NCBI GenBank assembly: GCA_936432065.2
Contig: OW386289.2
Span: 164,237,348-164,301,347, forward strand
Direction: 5' to 3'
Length of the DNA stretch: 64,000 nucleotides
Source of the DNA: Rutpela maculata
Lineage: Eukaryota > Arthropoda > Insecta > Coleoptera > Cerambycidae
How positions within the stretch are numbered: the first letter of the stretch is position 1; every line of letters begins with the position of its first letter. Under the pieces are notes generated by a model. That model was not told the DNA's origin. It saw only the letters and a list, made by a program, of their open reading frames with translations, and did not search any database. Shown here in pieces: positions 44,042-54,558 of the stretch. The position numbers and the translations under genes are program-made.

Positions 44042-44635
44042 AAAAGGTGCTGTACCAATTAAAAAAATCACCCGGTATAAAAAAAAATTCAAAACGACAA
44101 AAATTTAAAAAAAATTAATAAAAGGAAGTGACATTTTATAAAACAACAAATTAGTTTACGTTAAAATAAATTGAAAATCAAAATCTACTCAAAAGAAGAA
44201 GAAATATTAAAAAGAAAAGAACGTTCCAATTACGACGAAAAATTAAAAAAAATTGTAAAAAATGAAAAATTAGTTAAATTTTCTATAAACAAAAGTCAAA
44301 CAAATTACATTACAAAATTAGTTGAATGGAAAGGGACATTCTTTGTGTCAACTGTGCGTTATGATCTCAAAGATTTATTAGATGTAATTTTTAAAATTGA
44401 TTTCATCTACCTTCATAATTCGTTTACCGTGGTTTCATAAAAGAATCACAGTTATTTGATTTACTATCATTTCGAAAATTATATACAAATGAAAAAACCG
44501 GTTACTGAATAACTGAATACCATTGCAAAACGTGAAAATTTAAAATATAATGTAATTTTCCCAATTACGAGTCGATGTACCTAAAAATCTTGCACGAAGC
44601 AAAGGTTTAGTTTCATTAAGAGTTATCAATTTTTA
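44042..44635. other. AT-rich stretch with one unassigned open frame
   Basis: A 90-codon frame at 44171-44440 (plus; KIYSKEEEILKRKERSNYDE, later TKLVEWKGTFFVSTVRYDLK) has no ATG at its start and no motif I know. Its Lys/Asn/Ile richness follows the local AT content, so it may be chance or a transposon remnant. Confidence 0.25.
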
Positions 44636-45306
44636 CTTCCACATCCAGTGGAAGTATAGTAACGACAAAAAAATTTTTGAAAATTTTTATTGTTCAAATC
44701 GGCTTAGAATGTCATGAAACGTCGAGATTTTAAATTTAAGCGAAAAAAATATTCTGTCTGTCTGTCTGTAACTTTTTTTTGTGCGCACGATTACTCTGGA
44801 ACCGTTTAAGGTATTGACTTGAAATTTGGTACACGTATGTACTTTAACGGGATCTGGAACTAAATTGTATTTTCATTTCATTCCGTCGAAGAGTTGGGAG
44901 GTAAAATGGGATAAATAGGGGGTAAATAGGTAAATCAAGTAGGTAAGAGTCCATAAAATTGGTATTTAGTGTAGGTATACAAGAGAAGCTAAGGTTTGAA
45001 AACATTTTTTGGCATTAGCTACCTATCATTAAAGGGGATGAAAAAAAATGTGATTTAGTATGTGTACAAGAACCAAAAGCCTCCAAATATTTTTTACTTC
45101 ATCCACCCCCACTACCCCCCTATCACCATCTCACCCCACTACCGTGAGGGATATTGTTTTATGGGTTTTTGGGGTAGGAAGTTTCAAATGTTATATTATT
45201 AAAGTTCTATAAACAATTATTTCCACATACAAATTTCTTTTGTTATGAGAGACTTGGATAGAAAATCTGGATGTGGAAGTAGTGATTCCTTAGGCACCGG
45301 TTTTTT
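44636..45306 (+). mobile_element. Dispersed repeat family copy 9 (full length)
   Basis: Left end TTA|CTTCCACATCCAGTGGAAG, right end ctggatgtggaagtagtgattccttaggcaccggttttt. Left flank agttatcaatttt and right flank agttatacccaatt look similar, which may be a target duplication longer than in the other copies or chance. Confidence 0.9.
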
Positions 45307-46204
45307 GAAGTTATACCCAATTATAGGGCCATGTTTAAGTGTTTTTATTTTTTTACAAATAAATAAAGTATCAGAAAGTTTTCTATGAGTCTAGTTTTAT
45401 ACTAAATTTTATTGCCAACAATTGTTTTATTGCGATGTTATGACTAGGACCGTAGATAATAAGGAAAATGGCAGAAAATGTTAATTTTGTAACATAAATT
45501 TTATATGAAGCAATGGTCAGACTCAATCCAAAACTTCTTATTGCACTTGCCATACGGGAAGGAAATGAAAGCAATAAAATCGATGCAGTGAGAAGATTCC
45601 TTATTCACGTTTCTTATGCTTGCTTTGATTCCATCAACATACAAATATGAAAATAAATAAAGATACAATAATCTAATAGCCTACAGTATTTTCAATAATA
45701 TATAATATTAATAATACTAAATTATAATATTATTAACGAAAATTAATGACTTCTGTAGTAATTTAAAAAATTGTTTAGTATTTAATTCCGGTAACGTGTA
45801 TCATTACTGATATTGCTCCAACCACAAGAATTTCATTGAAGTTTATTATCAAATCCGCTTATAATAAACTGTTTGAAAATCTCCCTACAAAACCACATGA
45901 AGTAAGGTAGGAAACCCCACTATTATTCAGATATTCGTGGTAAATATATACGAATGAGAAATATTAGGAGAACGTTATGCTAACATTTAGTCAAATTTAA
46001 GTCTAAAAGTGCTACTAAGGCTCCGGTATTAGCTCACACTAAATATACATGGTTCCTTAATCCAGTCTCAGCGAATAACCTTCTGAAAATCTAGGATTTT
46101 GTATTAAATAAAGAGAGACGAGAGGTTCCATAGTTCACCGTTTAGTCCAAGCCATGTTTATAATATCAATGAATCCATGTTTTGTTTGTCGAAATAAATT
46201 TTGT
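45307..46204. other. AT-rich non-coding stretch
   Basis: A 44-codon ATG frame at 45513-45647 (plus; MVRLNPKLLIALAIREGNES) has mixed composition but no further support. Nothing else is seen. Confidence 0.25.
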
Positions 46205-46270
46205 CAGTTGGAATCAAACCAGCGATCTTTGCTAATTATAGTAAGTACAAGTGATCTTACACACTAGCCC
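46205..46270 (-). repeat. tRNA-derived SINE-like sequence
   Basis: The minus strand has TGGGCTAGTGTGTAAGATC (46271-46253), a good box A, and GCTGGTTTGATTCCAAC (46223-46207), a good box B. The tRNA fold is not intact. Confidence 0.45.
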
Positions 46271-47429
46271 AAGAGATGTCTACACAAAAAAGTAGCTGAA
46301 GATATTAAGGTGATCATTTAGTCCGAGTACAGCACTTAGATCCCATACCACAGATCTTTATATCTTGTTTTCTTTAAAGTGAAATATGTTTCGGCAGGTG
46401 ATGAGATTTTAATGATATTATTCAGTTTGCTTTGATGGTTGAGCACAGCTACGACTAACTTATTTGTCTGAATTTGTCTTATGACTGAAAATGCAAATTC
46501 CAATAATTCTGTACCCTTCGTTCTCGAAAACGAACGCAATTATCTTGTTGGCCGAAGTTGTATAATACGCAGGAGACATTTTGACACCTAGCAAGAGGTT
46601 CTAAGGATGCAATCAATAATTTCTACACCCAATATGCGTTTACAATAGAGTAAGATGTTGATTGTATCATACTGACAAACCATATTAAATTCTTCGGTCT
46701 CCTAGATAACCCTAGGCGACCTTAAGAAGGCGAAGGTCAGCCATAACAAAAAGTCTAGTGCTTCCATAGCATGCGTACAATGTTTATAAGTAATTGTTAT
46801 ATCAATAGAAAAATATAGGCAGAAGTAGACCTCGAAAATTAACCAAAATAAATAATTGGTGATTCTTTTTCCTAACTGCCTGAAGATTTTCAAATATAAC
46901 AGCACGAAATAAATACAATTCTCCACATTTCTTCATTTTTTAATATTGGTGCTATAATTAAACACTATTAGTTGAAAAATTTCATTAATTTATTGAATAC
47001 CAAATATCAAAGGGAAATTTTAGTCCTTGTCTTTTACTTTTCCAAATGGTGATCGTGGTAAGTTCAGAAGCTTCTAAGGACAAAAATGTTGTATAGGTTT
47101 ATTTGAATTATGGAATATATACTAGAGGGTGAAAACAAAATTTGAATTGTAATTGATAAATATTAGTGGAAAAGTCGATTTCAAGTTTTTGACGAATTTA
47201 CATGTTTTTAAATCTCTTAAACCCAAAAAACTGCTTTTTAAAATATATCTGTCTGTCTATCTGTCTATCGTCTATCTGTGGTCGCAACTGGAGCACAAAC
47301 AACTAGATCGATTTTACTCAAATTTTGCGTGTGTGTTGCCCGGTAGTTCTGGTGGTAAGGCTTGAAAATGTAATAATTTTTTTAAAGTTGCTGTAACGAT
47401 TTTAATTAAACTTAACATAAAGATATATA
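46271..47429. other. AT-rich non-coding stretch
   Basis: A short (TGTC/TATC)n run lies at 47249-47280, followed by a ggtcgcaactggagcac segment resembling the conserved core that follows (TGTC)n in the dispersed family, though not clearly a copy. No genes. Confidence 0.3.
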
Positions 47430-47955
47430 TACAGGGTGTTTCAGGTATGCAGTTATTAATATTTAGGAGTGTTTTTATGCCACAAAATACTTAAAAAATT
47501 TCCCATAAACATGTATCTGGAAATTCTTATTAAGGGAGTTATTTAATATCTCAAGAATCCTTTCAGCAACATTGACCAGTATTCGTACGTAATCTTATAT
47601 CAATTAAGGTCATTATTTCATGTTATCTATCAAGAATAAATTTAATCACAGGAACGCAAATTGGGAAGGTAGCTTCTTTCTCCCCCTATAACCTTTTTAT
47701 GTGATTGTCTTATCGGAATATGATTCCTTGGTCAAAAATACAGATGAAAGTATATCTTATTGTAACGTCGAAGGACCAACCGTTTTCGAGAAATATTAAC
47801 CTAAAGAAATATATGCTTCCTAAGGTTTCAGCTCTTTCGTATAATTTGGGGATAACACTGATCAACCTATGAAGTTTGTTTCCTATTACGTATCTGATCG
47901 CCATTTTTTAAAAATCGTTGAAAAATTAATGACTGCATACCTGAAACACCGTGTA
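47430..47955. mobile_element. MITE with TACAGGGTGTTTCAGGTATGCAG ends
   Basis: tacagggtgtttcaggtatgcagttattaat at the left and attaatgactgcatacctgaaacaccgtgta at the right are about 30-bp inverted copies, with TA at both edges. The interior is non-coding. The end type fits a Tc1/mariner-like TA inserter, different from the TACAGTGTGTCCC group. Confidence 0.85.
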
Positions 47956-48340
47956 TAGTACTAGTACGAGATAAAATTATCAGTTCTTCCTAGAAAATGC
48001 AGGAAGGCAATGTGTGGGGGTAGGAGTTTAAAATTTGCTAAGGACTTTTACTGAACTGTACATGCCTTACTCCTATAAGGAAAGTTATGGGCGCTTTACC
48101 TTTGAGCAGGGCTCTGTTTAAAAAAAAAAACTGCAAAACGATTGAATTGGATGCAAAGCTGATGTATTATATTAAGACTCCTTACAACCTGTAATAAAAT
48201 TAATAATTTCTATTAATTAAAATCATTACCATCGTGGCATAATTATTAGTAACACACTATTTGTTTTCAACAGAAAAAGAGTCAGTTATTTGGGATTAGA
48301 AATAATAGACGTATTTCAATATAGGATGATACGGATTTTC
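47956..48340. other. Non-coding stretch
   Basis: No recognised content. Confidence 0.3.
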
Positions 48341-48562
48341 CTAAGTTTCACCCTGAAGCATTAGACGATATCGACAAAAAGAGTTGTTAAATCTGCTTTG
48401 TATTAGACTTAGAAGTAATTCATCACAGGACTCCAAGTCCACGCGGATAAGATCTTCATTTTCCGCCCTTCCGAGACACCCATGCCTCTGACGTAACTCG
48501 AGTCCTTCGGGCTGCAGCCAAACATCGTTCATCGTATTCAAAGTCACCCATGTCAGGAGGTC
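48341..48562 (-). CDS. Candidate host-gene exon
   Basis: On the minus strand, AG at 48564-48563 (acaagatttttatag) opens a 73-codon frame that begins DLLTWVTLNTMNDVWLQPEG, continues LELRQRHGCLGRAENEDLIR and VDLESCDELLLSLIQ, and stops at 48343-48341. Base composition is near 50% GC from 48420 to 48560, against about 30% around it, and residue use is balanced. This is one of the best coding islands in the window. The protein is not recognised. The real exon may end earlier at a donor, as composition falls off after about 48400. Confidence 0.45.
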   Translation of the reverse strand, partial: DLLTWVTLNTMNDVWLQPEGLELRQRHGCLGRAENEDLIRVDLESCDELLLSLIQSRFNNSFCRYRLMLQGET

Positions 48563-49175
48563 CTATAAAAATCTTGTTATTTGGGAATAGCATTAAGGAT
48601 TATTAGGCTCGCAGAATCGTAAAATTCAACCAAAGAAACCTTTCTCCTTTGATGTAGATGATAGGTACTTAGTGTGAACTGCCGATTCGAGAACCCGCTC
48701 TATTCGAATTTAAATGAGAAACAACTTTATCTTCGGTGTCAGCGTCAATGGAATATAAAAATATTTTTAATAAAAAGTGGCGAGGAATAAAAAACCCAAT
48801 TTAAGTAAATTATGTGCTTTATCCTGTTATATTTAAGATGGAAAAATACGATAAAATTTTAATGGTTGCAAACGACAATAACAGGACGGATTTTTTATGT
48901 GTGTGTGTCAACAAAATCAAATCGGTAAATTCAGTGAAGACTCGAGTTGGTACAGTAAAAATAAATCCTTCAAGAAAAAACATTAAAAATGTTAAACTCC
49001 AGTGTTGAAAGAATGTTGCGAGAACCGCACGATTATCAAATTGTAGCATATAAGTATCTAATTACACATCACACTGATGCGCTTTAAGGCTCGCAACATC
49101 GTTATATTTAAAAATTTTTACAACCTTAACTTAAAATAATAAACTTTATTGACCATGTGTGACCGATAGTAGCTA
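48563..49175. other. Non-coding stretch
   Basis: Nothing recognised. If 48341-48562 is an exon, this is intron on the minus strand. Confidence 0.3.
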
Positions 49176-50106
49176 GTCCAGTCAATGGAGCGTTAAAATG
49201 ACCAAAATCTCTAACTTAGTGCTAATGAATGGATTTTAATGAAAACTTAGTAAAAAAGTTAAAAAATAGATTAGAGTAGGAAATGATTGGAAGAGGTAGA
49301 AAACACCCTTTTTATCACAGGTTCTGTAACTTGTAGGATTAGGCCAAAAATGGAAAAAAACAATGCAGTTACCTTTTTTGGCCCAAAATAAGATGTTTTT
49401 ATTCTCGTGATTTTTTTCTAAAAATGCATATTTTTCGAGATATGGCCACTCGAAAATTCTTGAAAATGTGTGAGGAGAAATGTAGAAGTTGAGAAAAAAT
49501 ATGAAAAAATTCAGGTGAATGTATCGAAACACAAGAATTTTTTTTATTCCAACTTTTCTGTAAAGTTTTCCCGGAAAAAAATGAAAAACTACCCCCATCT
49601 TTGACATTGTAGTGCGTTAAAAATATGTAATTTAAACATTTGAAAAAATTCAGACGTATGCATTGAGGTCTTCTAAATATTTTTTGTCTCTTGGAATTTT
49701 TTTGTAACTTGCAGTTTTTCATGATAAATAGGTAGTACTACATATTTACAATTAATTATTTTTTATTTATTTGCTTTTATCATGATTAGAGAATATTATT
49801 TAGGTATTATGCAAATCACAACTTACACACTTTATTATTTATTAGGAAAATACCTACTTTCTGTATATTGTTGCCCTAATCTGGGCACGCTAATATACTA
49901 GTTAGGTAAAAACTTTAAAACACTCATTATTGGAGAATCAATCAAAACAACTACTCTTCTAGCTAATACTGACGAAGTATTGAATTACATGATAGCATTT
50001 TTCTTCAACCTTTTTATTAATGTCATTACAAACACATTACACAGGGTTTCATCAAAACCCATTCATTAGCACTCAAGTCAGAGGTGAAGCCCCCCGTTGA
50101 CTGGAC
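49176..50106. mobile_element. TA-flanked MITE with GTCCAGTCAA ends
   Basis: GTCCAGTCAATGGAG at the left (after TA) and CCGTTGACTGGAC at the right (before TA) are inverted. A second inverted pair lies inside (tagtgctaatgaatgg / ccattcattagcact). It shares its terminal 10 bp with the foldback element at 34328-35113 but has shorter arms and a different interior. Confidence 0.75.
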
Positions 50107-50119
50107 TAAGTGTATATAG

Positions 50120-50781
50120 GTAAATCATTTAAACTTACATAAATAATACAAGTAAAGAAATGATACAATATTAATAGTAACAAACATTACAATAAAAAAA
50201 ACAAACATATTCAAGACAAACACAACAATAAATATAAATACATATCAACCAGTTAGAAATAAAAAAAAATCCTGATACAAAATCGTCAACGCTATAGAAA
50301 GCATATTGTAGTAGAAAATTTTTTATTGACTTTTTACATAAGCTGGAGCAACTTATTTCACGTAAGTGTTTAGGTAACACATTAAAGATACAGTTATATT
50401 TTGGAGAATGTTTAAATGTTGAGGTTTTATGTGGAAGATAACTTAAATTTGCCGTGTCTTGTTCTGTACCCATCTGTGTCAGATAATTGGCTAAAAGTAT
50501 TTATATTTAGTTTAGTTACATTAAACATTTAAATATAATTAAGGTTAAACATTTTTTGTATGAAAATTACTCTACAATTAACAACAAAATTAAACGCATT
50601 ATTCTTTTTTGTAGAGTATTTTGTCTCTTCCACATCCCAACTAAGTATATTTACTGAAATGTGTGAGTAGGTTAGGGCATAATAAATATTTAGTAAACCA
50701 CTCTCATTTAAATATTCCTCATTTGTAAAATTCCAAATTATGCATTGTTTGGTACTCCATTGGGTAATTCCTGGTATTCCT
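50120..50781 (-). pseudogene. LINE ORF2 C-terminal remnant
   Basis: The minus strand reads YLNESGLLNIYYALTYSHIS and VNILSW (about 50730-50640), then LPHKTSTFKHSPKYN and FNVLPKHLREISCSSLCK (50430-50330), the usual LINE ORF2 C-terminal order. Frames are broken between them. The upstream palm lies at 51210-51625 beyond a foldback element. Confidence 0.65.
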
Positions 50782-51151
50782 GTGTATTTCGACGTGCTGA
50801 ATACGACTCACGTGTCCGTTTAGCTCCATCACCCATCATTTTTTTTTTTTGTAAATCGCGAATATAGCCTAAAAAAACTCATCATTTAGGTTATTTTCAC
50901 GATTTACTAAAAATTGGTGGGTGGGTGATATTCATATATCACACAGACACACACAACAAAGAAATGGTCTGTTCGGCAACCCCATGTATTTCGGCGTGCT
51001 AAATACGAATCAGGTGTCCGTTTCACCCACCAATTTTAATAAATCCCGAAAATAACCTAATTATTTTTTTAGGTTATTTTCGCAACTTACAAAAAAATGA
51101 TGGGTGATGGATTCTGACTCCGGATTTGAATTCAGCACATCAGAATACATA
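50782..51151. mobile_element. Compound hairpin element inside a LINE
   Basis: tgtatttcgacgtgctgaat (50783) recurs directly as tgtatttcggcgtgctaaat (50983) and inverted as attcagcacatcagaatac (51130-51148). Each half holds its own hairpin: caccatc/gatgggtg-like arms with aacctaa...ttaggtt in both. The whole is a dimer of hairpins with inverted termini, about 370 bp, non-coding. Confidence 0.7.
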
Positions 51152-51640
51152 AAGATAAGTTGGTCTAGTCAAAAGAGCAGTCCACTTTTTTGTGTGCCTG
51201 TTTATCAATACATATGAATATCCGATGGTAATGTGGAGTCGAGAATATTACTAAGGAATTTTGTTCATAAGTCATTTCAGTGTTCAAAATTTTAACGTTT
51301 GGTAGCAGATATTTTCTAATATGAAAATTCATAGTAAGTGTTTTATTTTTATTTAATGTTAATGCTTTTGATACACCAAGCGCTTAATTGATTTACAATT
51401 TGTTCAGCTCTCATATTAACTGGATCAATGTCCTCTGTTTAAATTGAATTAGTTGTATCATCAACGTATATAGTTACGTGGCCGTCCATATAATTTGGAA
51501 GGTCATAAACATATGACATGAACAGCAACGGATCCAAAACAGAGCCTTAGGGGACACCATTTTTAACATTACAAATAGTTGAGCTTATGGTATTATAGTT
51601 TATGTTCTTTCCTCGATACAAGACGTTGTCCATTTTAAAG
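51152..51640 (-). pseudogene. LINE reverse transcriptase palm remnant
   Basis: The minus strand reads VKNGVP-stop-GSVLDPLLFM and SYVYDLPNYMDGHVTIYVDD (about 51570-51450), with the YVDD catalytic box and a stop replacing the usual Gln in GVPQGS. INQLSAW-like and MNFHIRKYLLPNVKIL segments follow to about 51300. This is the upstream part of the LINE continuing at 50120-50781. Confidence 0.7.
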
Positions 51641-52546
51641 ATGCACGTCCAATTCCTAGGTTATATAACTTCTTTTTTAGAATATCACTGTACGATGTCA
51701 ACAGCTTCTGACAAATGAGAAAACATGGAAATCACATGATCTCAGTAGCTGAATAAACAGTTTGACAGATGATAAGAAGCTATCTGATCTGAAGCCATGT
51801 TGAGATAAAGATGACATACAATTTTTAGAAATACGAATATAGAAAACTTTCCCTATTACTTTCGATAAACCACTTAGGTAAAGATTTAAAATATTCGGTC
51901 TCCATCTTGGATTTTTACTGATTTTCCGTGCAGGGATTAATGGAGAAAAATAATCATTTGTGTTGCAATTTTCCCTAGATTAATGGCATTCTTGCACTAA
52001 TAACTGTGCTAAGCATATCGCTTAAGATAAATTGTGACTTTGTTGTTTGTCATAAATATGGTGTTCTCCGCTGGTGGTTTTCATACAATTGTGCGTGAAA
52101 TAAGCATACATAACACAGTCGCATTGATTGAACTGTAAGTAAATAGGGGAGGTTTATCCAATGTGACTTCATCATGGGAATGACAAAATAGTCTACTGAA
52201 CTGTAAGTTCTGTTCTTTATTTAGTAATAACAGGTATTGTCAATTTTTGCTAAGTAGGGAAGAAAATTCAAATTTATCTAATTATTTGTGCCCGGTATTT
52301 TTATCAAATACAGTGACAACATTCCAATATCAGTAGATCATACTGCTAAAGAATGCCTACACACTAGGATCTGGATAGAGAAAAAAATTAATGAAAAAAT
52401 AGGCAGCTCCTAGAAGCGGCTGAAACATTCCCACCGGTGGATTGAATTCACTTTTTTTATGGGAAAGTGAACAGATATCAATGAAGTATAGTATATCGTT
52501 GAAAGCAAAATGATATCTACTTTCGAATGGTACATAAAAATAGATA
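51641..52546. other. AT-rich non-coding stretch
   Basis: No recognised content. Confidence 0.3.
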
Positions 52547-52738
52547 TTATGCTTTTCTGTCAAAGACTAGGGACCTTTTACTTGCATAACATTTATAGGG
52601 ACCAGTTCTTGTACTGGAATTTTCCAACAGTGACTTTAATTCATAAATGGCATCCACCGTTAAGCCTGTAAACGTTAATAATTGCTTCTCTGATAACGTC
52701 GCACTGGCACCCGCGGTCGGTTGTAGATATGCAACAAT
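52547..52738 (-). CDS. Transposase helix-turn-helix-like fragment
   Basis: A minus-strand frame without ATG reads QDIVAYLQPTAGASATLSEK, then QLLTFTGLTVDAIYELKSLL, and ends with TAA at 52549-52547. The QLLTFTGLTVDxxxxL pattern resembles the N-terminal DNA-binding helix-turn-helix of DDE_Tnp_4-type (PIF/Harbinger-like) transposases or THAP-linked proteins. Composition is less AT-biased than the flanks. No DDE domain follows, so if it is transposon-derived it is a fragment. A host exon is the alternative. Confidence 0.35.
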   Translation of the reverse strand: MVAYLQPTAGASATLSEKQLLTFTGLTVDAIYELKSLLENSSTRTGPYKCYASKRSLVFDRKA

Positions 52739-54558
52739 ATCTTGTAAGGTTATAAGTATTAACTGTTACAACTAAGAAACATGTGTAAATATTTTATTTT
52801 ATTCCATATTGTTCCACCACAGCAAAAAATCTGACAATTTAGTATGATAATCACGAAGTGTCAAGACATAATATATCATAGAATGGTGATTGTACCACGA
52901 AGGGTAGCCACCCTTTTGTCCTTTAAAAAAAATTTGTATTTTTTTCCGATGATTAAAATGGTCGTAAAATGACCTTATTTTTTTGGAGTAAGTTATCTCC
53001 ACGCAAGCAATACTCGCGCCAAATTTCAAATCGATCGGTTGCATAGAAACCGAAAAAAAAAAATATAATAATTAAAGACATATTTTTTTTTTTCCACCTT
53101 CGTAGAGGTAGCAGCGGATTAAAATTTTTACCGTGTAATATACTCTATAAACTGCATCATCTGGATGCCATTTTAACTAAGTAAGTGCGGGGGCACATTT
53201 CCCTAACTTTTCCGGCTATACCCTTTATAGTCAGCAGTGGTGTAATTTTACATCCAGTCTGCGAAATTCTAGTCATTATCACTGGTCACAGATCTACATG
53301 AAGAAGCACGTAAAATTACACACCTCTATACTTTTTTCATTGTAGAGGTTTTAACTTCGGAATAATGTCAGATGAGTTAGATTTCATTCATTTTTGACAA
53401 CTTAATAGTAAATGCATTAAAACAAAGTTTCTATATTATGTGGGGGCTTACTAATTTATAGGAGGTGGATGCCAACTGTTTTCAGGAGGTGGCACCTAAA
53501 AAAAAAACATTGGAGCTGAAAGAGAGAAAGTTTTGAAATGCTAAGGTTACTCTGACAAACCAAACTCTGAGATTTTTAATCTGCGACAGGCAAACAAATG
53601 ATTTCCTTTGCAGTTTTTTGTTCCCAGAGGAACCTCCCCCCCAAAAAAATCACATCCAATATTTGTTCTTGCTTAAAAAGTACGCAATTTACTTTCTATC
53701 TTCTGAAATTCCACAAATAATATAATCCTTGTCAGAGTATCTCTCTAATGACTGGATCATCTAATTAATTTTTTTTTGATAGGATTGAGACCAGGAGAAT
53801 GAGGCGCCTTTTACTCCACAACTAGCTAGGGATTTAATGAATTCTCAAACGTTACCACGATATTAGGATACGTTGTATGGTAGGGTGGAATAATTTAATT
53901 TGATATTAATTTGTTTGCGTTTCTGCGATGATGAAACAATATTGTACATATACACAGTTGGTTTTGATATTTACTTAACTGGTATAATAATGTTCGTAAT
54001 AGTGGTAGTATTTTCATTTAATTATGCCTATCTTGTTTTGTTGTGTTATTGTAATAAAATATTAATGATATAGTTAATTGCAAATTGAATTGGAAATGTT
54101 TATGAAACTACCCGAATGGTTGCACCGGGATTTTATAGTCGGCTTTAACTTTAAAGGCCCAATCAATTGTTCATTGCAGAATGCAAAGCTTTACCGTAAT
54201 GTTTGCCATTAATAAATACTGTCGTTTTATTTTTATTTCTAGAAGGGTAAATGCCAATGCAACATATTGTTTATTGCTATCCCTATCTTCCTTTATTTCT
54301 TTTTTTTTTGTGGCGCTTTAATGAATTAAGGTCGTCAGTGGAGTTTAGGACGTGCCATGGACGAAGTTCCCCTTCACAAACAAACAAAACAATGTCTTCT
54401 TTCATTAATGAGAACTGGCAGGGGCTACACAACCACCAGTACAACTCGCACGGTCGTCGATGTCGGAATCGGTCTTTTGGGATGACATGCATAAATAGGA
54501 TCTTCTATAGCCGTTTTCAAAATTAATATTTTATAAGGAAAGACTTTTCGTTAAAACA
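52739..54558. other. Non-coding stretch
   Basis: AT-rich with no assigned gene. A 42-codon frame with a good start context (gccATGG at 54354-54360, reading MDEVPLHKQTKQCLLSLMRT) ends at 54485, unsupported otherwise. The frame at 52799-53044 (minus) looks like repeat noise. Confidence 0.3.

Noticed and set aside
49236..49722. 123- and 107-codon frames on the minus strand
   Set aside because: They lie inside a TA-flanked MITE, overlap each other in different frames and are Phe/Lys-rich with no recognised domain.
54357..54485. 42-codon ORF with strong start context
   Set aside because: Short, no splice sites or homology recognised; left as unassigned.
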